NCBI GenBank assembly: GCA_028708945.1
Contig: JAQVXV010000010.1
Location: 1 to 31,092, forward strand
Direction of reading: 5' to 3'
From: Bacilli bacterium
Lineage (GTDB): Bacteria > Bacillota_I > Bacilli_A > RF39 > UBA660
Length of the DNA stretch: 31,092 nt
Made by a program: the position numbers and the translations under genes
Notes under the pieces: model-generated
The model's input: the letters and a program-made list of their open reading frames with translations, nothing else
Databases searched by the model: none
Told to the model about the DNA's origin: nothing
Shown: positions 16,352-23,375 of the stretch, one piece after another
Numbering within the stretch: the first letter of the stretch is position 1
Layout: every line of letters starts with the position of its first letter

Positions 16352-17734
16352 ATGAGTAAAAAGGGTTTTACATTAATAGAGTTGTTAGCAATTATAGTAA
16401 TATTAGCCGTAATAGCATTAATATCATCACCTATGATAATTGAAACATTAGAAAATTCAAAGATATCAGCCCATATGCAAAATGAAAAAACGATGATCGA
16501 TGTGTCAAAAAAATATCTAGCAATTAATAATTTTCAATTTCCTTCTGAAATCGGTGAGACAATTGAAATAACTTTAGATGAATTAAGGGGAGCAAATTTA
16601 ATTGATAAAATTGAAAATCCATGGAATAAAAACGATTGTAATGGTTATGTTTTAGTAACAAAAATATTTGAACAAAGTTATGATTATACACCCCATTTAA
16701 ATTGTTTTAAGAACATTGAACGTAATAGTGATAATGAATTATTGTTACATTATAAATTAAATAAAAGTAGTCATAATCTAGGTAATGAATTAATTAAAAA
16801 TGGTGATTTTTCAAGTAATTTACACTGGATTAAGGGGGAGTCTTGGAATATAGCCAATGGACAAGCAACATCAGATGGTACAAATTCTTCATATAGTTCA
16901 TTAAGACAAACTATTCCTACTGAGATTGGAAAAACCTATTTAATAAGTTTTAATCTGATTGAAATTCATTCTGGGTTTGTAAAAATATGGCTGCCTGGCG
17001 ACTATATTCTTGGAGATCAAATTAATACACTAGGACAACATGAATATATAAAAACAGCAACTGCGGTTAATGAACAATTATTTATAGAGATTAGTCCGGG
17101 TTTTAGGGGCACTATTGATAATGTTTCAGTACGAGAATTAACGATTTTAGATTCATCAGCAAACAATAATTATGGTGTGATAAACAATGCGAAATTATCG
17201 GAAGATAAATATGGTAATAAAAACAGTGGTTTTGTATTTAATGGAACATCAAGTATAAATACAAACAAAAATGTTTTTTGGAATAATACAAATGATATTT
17301 CTATTAGTTTTTGGGTAAAACCTGCTACATTATCTTCAAATCTTGGAATAATAGGTGAAAAATTTTCAAGTTATGAATGGTCATTTTATCAATCGGGAAA
17401 TACACTAGGATTTGTTTATTGGAATAGTAGTGGAGGTCATACTAATGGAATGGATTTGAAGATTTCAAATGTTTTTTTTGTAAATAAATGGGTTCACGTT
17501 GTTTATGTTTGGGATAAAAATAAAAGCGATATTTTTATAGATGGAAAACTCGCAGGAACTAAGGTTGCTGTTAATTCTTTAATAAATAAAACAAGCGAGT
17601 CGCCAACGATGATTGGTGGAAATATTTATACATGGGGCGATTCATATTTTAGTGGGAATATTAGCGATGTCCGTATATATGGAAGAGTTTTATCTAACGA
17701 TGAGGTAAAAGTATTATACGAAACAACAAAATAA
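16352..17734 (+). CDS. prepilin-like protein with CBM-like and laminin-G-like domains
   Basis: 460 aa from the ATG at 16352, which has AAGGAGTGAC at the right distance; an in-frame ATG at 16295 would put 19 residues before the leader and has no RBS. Leader MSKKG/FTLIE, helix, stalk with Cys96 and Cys118. Residues about 140-260 read NELIKNGDFSSNLHWIKGES... to TIDNVSVREL, a jelly-roll of CBM_4_9-like carbohydrate-binding type. Residues about 285-455 are a LamG-like domain (DISISFWVKPATL, KWVHVVYVWDK, IFIDGKLAG, FSGNISDVRIYGRVL). Two possible sugar-binding folds on one pilin stalk argue for glycan adhesion, which remains inference. Confidence 0.84.
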   Translation: MSKKGFTLIELLAIIVILAVIALISSPMIIETLENSKISAHMQNEKTMIDVSKKYLAINNFQFPSEIGETIEITLDELRGANLIDKIENPWNKNDCNGYVLVTKIFEQSYDYTPHLNCFKNIERNSDNELLLHYKLNKSSHNLGNELIKNGDFSSNLHWIKGESWNIANGQATSDGTNSSYSSLRQTIPTEIGKTYLISFNLIEIHSGFVKIWLPGDYILGDQINTLGQHEYIKTATAVNEQLFIEISPGFRGTIDNVSVRELTILDSSANNNYGVINNAKLSEDKYGNKNSGFVFNGTSSINTNKNVFWNNTNDISISFWVKPATLSSNLGIIGEKFSSYEWSFYQSGNTLGFVYWNSSGGHTNGMDLKISNVFFVNKWVHVVYVWDKNKSDIFIDGKLAGTKVAVNSLINKTSESPTMIGGNIYTWGDSYFSGNISDVRIYGRVLSNDEVKVLYETTK

Positions 17735-17779
17735 GCATTTGATATTTTTTAAAAACCATTATGGATTTTAATAAAAATG

Positions 17780-17788
17780 TGGTAAAAT
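17780..17788 (+). promoter_or_regulatory. extended -10 promoter
   Basis: TGGTAAAAT, 22 bases before the ATG at 17811, followed by ATTATACTAAGGAGTGAC. A weak hairpin AAAAACCA/TGGATTTT lies just upstream (about 17750-17770) and may end the previous gene. Confidence 0.55.
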
Positions 17789-17810
17789 TATTATACTAAG
17801 GAGTGACAAA

Positions 17811-18971
17811 ATGAGTAAAAAGGGTTTTACATTAATAGAGTTGTTAGCAATTATAGTAATATTGGCCGTAATAGCATTAATAGCAACTCCTAGAATAACA
17901 GATGCTATCAATGAAGCAAGAGAAAAAGAATATAAAATCCAAGAAAATTATATTTCTAAGGCAGCTATGAATTTTGTAGCTGTTAATAGAGAATATATTC
18001 CAGATTCAACAGGACAAATTAATGTTGTTAAATTAAGTACATTACAAACATCGAATATGATAGGTGATGTTTTTGATCCTAGAAATTCATCCCAAAAATG
18101 TGATGGTTATGTATATGTAAAAAAAGGCGATAAAGTTGATGTAGAAACCCAATCATTTTTAAAATGTGAAAATAATTATGTTACGGATGACTATAGCATA
18201 ACTCCACTTTCAATTGTTGAAGTTTTAATCGTTGCCGGAGGCGGTAGTGGAGGAACAAGTAGAGGTGGTTCTGGCGGTGGCGGCGGTGGAGGTGCCGGTG
18301 GAGTAATTTATAATACAAACTATCAGCTTTCTTCTTCGCTTGTAGATTTAAAAGTAGGAGCAGGAGGACTTTCTAGAACGAAATTCTATGAATATGGGAT
18401 GAATGGTGAAGACTCATATTTTGATTTGCTTACAGCATTAGGTGGTGGCGGCGGCGGTATGTCTGGAGGCCCTGGGCTAGTAGGTGGTTCAGGTGGCGGG
18501 GCTGGATATAATGGTTATAAGTATCGAGCTGGTACTGAAGGTACTCCAAACCAAGGATATAAAGGCGGAGATGTTTTATATAATAACAACGGTGCCGGAG
18601 GCGGTGGAGCAGGAGGAAATGGTGGTAATACGACCGATACTGCTGGAGTTGCCGGTGGTGTTGCAGGAGCAGGAGGATTAGGATTAACTTTTTCTGTTAG
18701 TGGAGAAAACATTACATATGCTACTGGTGGTGGCGGCGGTGGTAATGGACAAACTTGCGGAAAACCCGGTTTAAACAATACTGGTAATGGTGGAAATGGT
18801 GTTTATGCTGCTTATTGTGCAAGTTCAGGAAGCGGTGGTTCTGGGATTATTATAGTTCGTTATCCAGGCATTCAAAAGGCTAACGGTGGAACTATTACCT
18901 CTATAGATGGGTATACTATACACACCTATACAGAAGTTGGAAATCATGTTTTCCAGGTTTTAGAATTTTAA
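17811..18971 (+). CDS. prepilin-like protein with glycine-rich C-terminal domain (third copy)
   Basis: 386 aa. Leader MSKKG/FTLIE; stalk with Cys97 and Cys119 that is near-identical over residues 1-65 to the gene at 13470 despite the two LamG-type genes between them. The glycine-rich domain (about 135-365) begins VEVLIVAGGGSGG and ends GSGIIIVRY and GYTIHTYTEVGNH. One Cys pair inside the domain (QTCGKPG and AAYCASSG) is not found in the two sister proteins. Own promoter and terminator. Confidence 0.83.
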   Translation: MSKKGFTLIELLAIIVILAVIALIATPRITDAINEAREKEYKIQENYISKAAMNFVAVNREYIPDSTGQINVVKLSTLQTSNMIGDVFDPRNSSQKCDGYVYVKKGDKVDVETQSFLKCENNYVTDDYSITPLSIVEVLIVAGGGSGGTSRGGSGGGGGGGAGGVIYNTNYQLSSSLVDLKVGAGGLSRTKFYEYGMNGEDSYFDLLTALGGGGGGMSGGPGLVGGSGGGAGYNGYKYRAGTEGTPNQGYKGGDVLYNNNGAGGGGAGGNGGNTTDTAGVAGGVAGAGGLGLTFSVSGENITYATGGGGGGNGQTCGKPGLNNTGNGGNGVYAAYCASSGSGGSGIIIVRYPGIQKANGGTITSIDGYTIHTYTEVGNHVFQVLEF

Positions 18972-18988
18972 CCAATATAATATTTATA

Positions 18989-19014
18989 AAAAGTCAATAT
19001 AATTGGCTTTTTTT
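18989..19014 (+). terminator. terminator after the third glycine-rich pilin
   Basis: AAAAGTCAAT (18989-18998) pairs with ATTGGCTTTT (19002-19011) with one G-U, then T's. The hairpin after the next gene (22251) is nearly the same. Confidence 0.7.
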
Positions 19015-19038
19015 ATTTCAAAACAATAAAATATGATG

Positions 19039-19044
19039 TATAAT
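19039..19044 (+). promoter_or_regulatory. -10 box of the 1061-aa gene
   Basis: TATAAT with TG directly in front; a second TATAAT at 19049-19054 would place the RNA start inside the RBS AGAGGTGAT. This leader differs from the block shared by the other cluster genes. Confidence 0.4.
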
Positions 19045-19066
19045 AAATTATAATAGAGGTGATAAA

Positions 19067-22000
19067 ATGAAAAGATTGAATGAAAAAGGATTTGCAACAT
19101 CAAGCATTATATATTCGTTGTTAATTCTTTTTGTTTTTTTAGCACTAGGTGTTTTAACATTATTTGCAAATAGTAAAATGGTTTTTGATAAAATGAAGAC
19201 CGACATGCTAGCCTCATTAAACGGAGTAGATAAAGTAGTTATAACTCCTAATGCTGAATATGTGGTAGCGGATTTTGGCAGTAAAGATGATATCTTATCA
19301 ACTTATTTTACTTTTAGATTAATTGGAGAAAGTCCAATATTAACAAAAGTATGTATAGATAAAAGTCGTTCAAATACTCAGGTAGTAAATGTTGAGGAAT
19401 TATCAATCGGTCAACATGAAATAGAATGTACAATAATAAAAGAAAATGGTTACAGTAAAAGTGCAACCATAAATATAACAATCGATTCAGATTATGTATG
19501 TAGTTCAGTAACAAATACAACAGGAGGTAAAATTGCTTTTGGAGACTATTTACTAGGAGATGAATATGAATGTAATCCTGGAGATGGAAATGGAAGAAGA
19601 TTTTATGTAATTGCTAGTAATTATGATAATGTAAGTTTAATAATGAATAAAAATATTGGTGACAATATTGAATATGATGCTAGTGGTGGAAACTTATTAA
19701 AAGAGGCAGAGACTCAATTAGTATCAAAAACAAATGATTGGACTTCGGCAACAGTAAGTTTTCCAACTAAAGATCAAATAATGACCTCAGTATTAGGAAG
19801 TTCACCAAATACATTAAATGAATATTCATTTAATAAATCAAATTATGAATGGATATTGACAAATACAAATTGTTTTAATAGGAGCTGTAGTGATGAAGGA
19901 ACTACAGATACAACTTTAGGATATTGGATCAGTGGATCAGTATCTGATGGAAAAGCTTGGACTGTAGACTATAACGGCAAGTTTATTAGAGAAAACACAA
20001 ATATAATAACTAAAGGAGTAAGACCAGTAATAACAGTTAATAAAACAGATATATACAACGCTTTAGAGGCAATCGATATTCCATTAATAACTGTAACACC
20101 AAGTAGTGGATGGTCACCAGGAAAAAACGTAACAATTTTATTTCCGGCTAGAATGTATGAAGTTGATTATGAATATAGTACAAATGGGATAAACTGGATA
20201 ACGTTAGATCCAAGCGAAAGAATAGCAAATGTTCCATTTACAGAAGATGGATATGTTGTAGCAAGAATGATGGTAGATGACAAATTAATTCATTCAGTTA
20301 CAACAAATATAGGTAATATTGATACAAATTACCCTGTTATTGTAGCAAATCAAACAACAGGTATAGAGGTAAAAAATCTAAATTTAAATATATTCTCATC
20401 ATATGTAACAGCAACAAATGTCGGACCTTCACCTGTTTTTTCAAAGATATGTACAGATACAAATCATGCTTCTGCTATTATAACAAATGTAAATCAAATG
20501 ACTGCAATCGGAATGCATAATCTAACTTGTACAATAACAAAAGAGAATGGGTTAAGTAGAAGTGTTAACATTTCAATTGAAATCTTTAATAGAGAATACG
20601 TATATAATTATAATGGTTACTATTCAACTTTTGTGGCACCTAAAACAGGATATTATAATTTAGAAGCTTGGGGAGCGAGTGGTGGAAATAGTGTAGGAAA
20701 TGATTCGAATGCTTGTCCTGTTGGTACATCATATGGGTCTGGTTGTGGTGGCGGCGGTTCTTATGCTCAAGGTGCAATTTTATTAAATCAAGGTGAAACA
20801 ATATATGTATATGTAGGATCTAGAGGAAAAGATGGTATTGTTAGTGGAATTGCTCCAGGTGGTTACAATGGAGGAGGAAACGGGGAGTACGATCATAGTG
20901 ATAATGAAGCCGGCGGAGGCGGAGGAGGAGCTACAGATTTTAGATTGGTGTCTGGTTCATGGAATTATTCAACAGGTTTAAGATCAAGAATAATGGTTGC
21001 AGCAGGTGGTGGTGGCGCATCAGATATTTATCCCGGTGGACCAGGTGGGGCTCTAAGTAGTGTTGTAACTAGGTTTTCACCACCAGCTACACAGACAAGC
21101 GGAAATGCATTTGGAATAGGACAAAATGCTATATATCATACAGCGAACATAGAATCTGGCGGTGGTGGTGGTGGATATTATGGTGGATATTCATATGCAT
21201 CAGACCCGGCCAATAATGGTAGTTATGGTCACACTGGTACAGGTGGATCTTCATTTATTTCTGGTTGTGTTGGATGTAACGCTGTTAATTCGAGTGGTGT
21301 GCATACAGGAAATTCAACACATTATTCAGGGAAGGTATTTACGAATATAATAATGAAATCAGGCTTAGAGGAAATGCCTGTACAAATGGGACCGGGTACG
21401 ACAGTAGGAAACCATGGGAATGGTTTTGCAAAGATAACGTATCTTGGTAACAATTCATTAGGAATTGGAGAAAATGTAGAATATGTACATAATGGAAGCA
21501 CACAAACTTTTGTATCACCAGTAACAGGTAAATATAAGCTTGAAGTATGGGGTGCTAGTGGTGGCGGATACACCTCATCGTATGCAACAAACGGTGGACG
21601 AGGTGGATATTCAGTCGGAACAGTTAATTTGAATGTCGGAACAATATTATATATTTATGCAGGTGGCGAAGGTGGTTACAATAATACCAACGGTGGTTTT
21701 AATGGTGGCGGAAATTCTAAGTCATATGGTGGTTCCGGAGGCGGGGCATCAGATATTAGGATTGGAACCGATTCTTTATATTCCAGGGTAATTGTCGCTG
21801 GTGGCGGCGGCGGTGCTGGCTATACTACAAGAATAGGCGGTTATGGTGGAGGAACTTATGGTGGAGATGGAGATCCTGGAACAGCAACTCCCGGAGGTGG
21901 AGGAACTTCAACTTCTGGAGGGACAACAGGTTCAACAGGTGTAATTGGTGTATTCGGTGGAGCCCAAGATCGTTCAAGTGGTGCTGGCGGAGGCGGCGGT

Positions 22001-22252
22001 GGCGGCTGGTATGGCGGTGGGTCTGGTATGAGCAGTGGCTCCGATTCTGGCGGTGGTGGCGGTTCGGGTTATGTATATACGTCGGCTACTGCTAGTCAAT
22101 GTCCATCAGGTTGTTTATTAGTGCCATCATATTATTTATCAGGCGCATCAACTTATAGAGGAAATACAACGTTTTTAAGCCCTGAAGGTAATAACGCTGT
22201 TGGCCATACTGGAAACGGATATGTCCGAATAACATTAATTTCGCAAAGTTAA
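19067..22252 (+). CDS. large prepilin-like surface protein with two ALK-type glycine-rich domains
   Basis: 1061 aa. MKRLNEKG/FATSS then a hydrophobic segment to about residue 34: a prepilin-like leader in which mature residue 5 is Ser, not Glu, as in some tip (GspK-like) pseudopilins. Residues 60-140 and about 425-508 are copies of one beta repeat, each with a Cys pair (96 and 121 in the first; VCID...IECTI versus ICTD...LTCTI). Residues about 145-340 resemble a DUF6273/FGE-like lectin module (GYWISG...KAWTVD...GVRPVI). Residues 340-425 look Ig-like. Two PF12810-type glycine-rich domains follow, about 510-790 and 803-1061, each starting YxYN/HxG...FVAPKTGYYNLEAWGASGG-like. It may cap the fibre or act as the largest adhesin; role is inference. 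Confidence 0.82.
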   Translation: MKRLNEKGFATSSIIYSLLILFVFLALGVLTLFANSKMVFDKMKTDMLASLNGVDKVVITPNAEYVVADFGSKDDILSTYFTFRLIGESPILTKVCIDKSRSNTQVVNVEELSIGQHEIECTIIKENGYSKSATINITIDSDYVCSSVTNTTGGKIAFGDYLLGDEYECNPGDGNGRRFYVIASNYDNVSLIMNKNIGDNIEYDASGGNLLKEAETQLVSKTNDWTSATVSFPTKDQIMTSVLGSSPNTLNEYSFNKSNYEWILTNTNCFNRSCSDEGTTDTTLGYWISGSVSDGKAWTVDYNGKFIRENTNIITKGVRPVITVNKTDIYNALEAIDIPLITVTPSSGWSPGKNVTILFPARMYEVDYEYSTNGINWITLDPSERIANVPFTEDGYVVARMMVDDKLIHSVTTNIGNIDTNYPVIVANQTTGIEVKNLNLNIFSSYVTATNVGPSPVFSKICTDTNHASAIITNVNQMTAIGMHNLTCTITKENGLSRSVNISIEIFNREYVYNYNGYYSTFVAPKTGYYNLEAWGASGGNSVGNDSNACPVGTSYGSGCGGGGSYAQGAILLNQGETIYVYVGSRGKDGIVSGIAPGGYNGGGNGEYDHSDNEAGGGGGGATDFRLVSGSWNYSTGLRSRIMVAAGGGGASDIYPGGPGGALSSVVTRFSPPATQTSGNAFGIGQNAIYHTANIESGGGGGGYYGGYSYASDPANNGSYGHTGTGGSSFISGCVGCNAVNSSGVHTGNSTHYSGKVFTNIIMKSGLEEMPVQMGPGTTVGNHGNGFAKITYLGNNSLGIGENVEYVHNGSTQTFVSPVTGKYKLEVWGASGGGYTSSYATNGGRGGYSVGTVNLNVGTILYIYAGGEGGYNNTNGGFNGGGNSKSYGGSGGGASDIRIGTDSLYSRVIVAGGGGGAGYTTRIGGYGGGTYGGDGDPGTATPGGGGTSTSGGTTGSTGVIGVFGGAQDRSSGAGGGGGGGWYGGGSGMSSGSDSGGGGGSGYVYTSATASQCPSGCLLVPSYYLSGASTYRGNTTFLSPEGNNAVGHTGNGYVRITLISQS

Positions 22253-22275
22253 AAGTCAATTATATTGACTTTTTT
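22251..22275 (+). terminator. terminator after the 1061-aa gene
   Basis: AAAAGTCAAT (22251-22260), loop TAT, ATTGACTTTT (22264-22273) and more T's. Confidence 0.8.
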
Positions 22276-22278
22276 AGT

Positions 22279-22306
22279 TTGTGAATAATAGAAGTATATC
22301 TATAAT
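22279..22306 (+). promoter_or_regulatory. possible promoter in front of a hairpin
   Basis: TTGTGA (22279-22284), 16-bp spacer and TATAAT (22301-22306). The predicted start near 22313 leads into the hairpin at 22334-22358, with no gene between. Confidence 0.4.
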
Positions 22307-22333
22307 TTAAATATGATATAAAAACCAATAAGT

Positions 22334-22358
22334 TGAAAAGGACAATTTGTCCTTTTCA
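22334..22358. terminator. perfect 11-bp hairpin, terminator or end of a small RNA
   Basis: TGAAAAGGACA (22334-22344), loop ATT, TGTCCTTTTCA (22348-22358), then TTTATAT. It is symmetric and can act on both strands. Together with the box at 22279 it would yield a ~50-nt RNA. Confidence 0.5.
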
Positions 22359-22398
22359 TTTATATATGGAAAAAATACTTTAAAAAAAATTAGTAAAA

Positions 22399-22622
22399 TG
22401 ATATAATGGAAAAAACGATGAACCTTAGAGGAGTAAAATAATTTAGTTTATAGAGAATTAGTGCATGGTGGAAACTAATAATGAAGTTATTTGAAGGTTG
22501 CTAGGGGAGTTCACAAAAATGTGCGTAAATATGCGTTAAATAGACTTAAGATTATATTAAATTATAATAAATTAAGGTGGTACCACGTCATCACGTCCTT
22601 ATACTATATAGGGACTTTTTTT
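22399..22622 (+). promoter_or_regulatory. T-box leader (tRNA-Val responsive) with promoter and terminator
   Basis: Promoter TGA-TATAAT at 22399-22407. Stem I starts with GATGA (22418-22422, K-turn), CCTTAG pairing with CTAGGG (22501-22506), AGTA (22432-22435) opposite GAA, distal AGAGA and GGTG loops, and a specifier codon read as GTT (Val) at 22497-22499. The T-box proper is AAGGTGGTACCACG (22574-22587); its TGGT bulge pairs with tRNA 3' end ACCA, fitting discriminator A of tRNA-Val. The terminator stem is GTCCTTATA/TATAGGGAC (22595-22615) with a T7 run. Uncharged tRNA-Val should favour the antiterminator and raise expression of the two genes below. Confidence 0.9.
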
Positions 22623-22634
22623 AAGGGAGGAAAT

Positions 22635-23375
22635 ATGATTGAAGAATTTAAAAACTATGTAAATAAATATGATATGGATAATGTTGATATTAAATTAAAA
22701 TATGACCATTCATTTAGAGTAATGGAACTAAGTGAAAATTTAGCAAAAAAACTTAATTTAGATGAAGAAAACGTCAAATTAGCAAAACTCATTGGTCTTC
22801 TTCATGATTATGGAAGATTTGAACAATTAAGAATATATAACACCTATAATGATGATAAATCAATCGATCATGCTAATTATGCTACTCAAATTTTGTTTGA
22901 TAATAATGAAATAAGAAAATTTATTGACAAAACAGACTATGATCATATAATTAAAGTAGCAATCAAAAATCATAATAAATATGTTATTGAAGATGGTTTA
23001 AATGAACAAGAATTAGTCCACTCTAAAATAATAAGAGATGCTGATAAAATTGATATTCTTAAAATAGTCACTGATTCAGCAGAAATGCAGATGAAAGATA
23101 CTGATGAAGATTTTAGTGTAAAAGTCATTGAACAGTTTAATAATAAAGAATCAATTAATAGAAAACATATTAAAAATAAAAATGATCTTATTTTATCAAG
23201 AATTGGATTTATCTACGATATTTACTATAAGGATAGTATTCAATATATTTTAGATCATAAATTAATCGATAAATTGTATAACAATATCGAAAACAAAGAA
23301 AAATTTAAAAAATATTTTCAAGATATAAAAAAATATGTGTTTAATTTTGTAAAGGATGATAATAATGTTAGATAA
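22635..23375 (+). CDS. HD-domain phosphohydrolase
   Basis: 246 aa from the ATG at 22635 with RBS GGGAGG; a frame extending upstream to 22491 runs through the T-box and is not used. HD-superfamily metal ligands: His25 (KYDHSFRV), His57-Asp58 (GLLHDYGRF) and a later Asp in IIRDADKIDIL; a further conserved His appears in IKNHNKY. Such proteins hydrolyse phosphate esters, often nucleotides, with a divalent metal in the cytosol; the substrate here is unknown. It is the first gene after the valine T-box and overlaps the start of valS by 11 bp, so its expression must follow tRNA-Val charging. Confidence 0.85.
   Translation: MIEEFKNYVNKYDMDNVDIKLKYDHSFRVMELSENLAKKLNLDEENVKLAKLIGLLHDYGRFEQLRIYNTYNDDKSIDHANYATQILFDNNEIRKFIDKTDYDHIIKVAIKNHNKYVIEDGLNEQELVHSKIIRDADKIDILKIVTDSAEMQMKDTDEDFSVKVIEQFNNKESINRKHIKNKNDLILSRIGFIYDIYYKDSIQYILDHKLIDKLYNNIENKEKFKKYFQDIKKYVFNFVKDDNNVR

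Noticed and set aside
18515..18778. Pro-rich open frame on the minus strand inside the glycine-rich gene
   Set aside because: It is the complement of Gly codons (GGN gives NCC, Pro) and has no RBS; similar shadows at 12996-13235, 14170-14355, 18484-18681, 21162-21350 and 21322-21573 are rejected for the same reason.
10571..22252. Prophage tail-fibre region
   Set aside because: LamG and glycine-rich domains occur in phage fibres, but each gene starts with a prepilin leader and no phage structural, lysis or integrase gene is present.
22491..22634. Extended N-terminus of the HD protein
   Set aside because: The stretch is the T-box leader with its terminator; the proper start at 22635 has GGGAGG in front.
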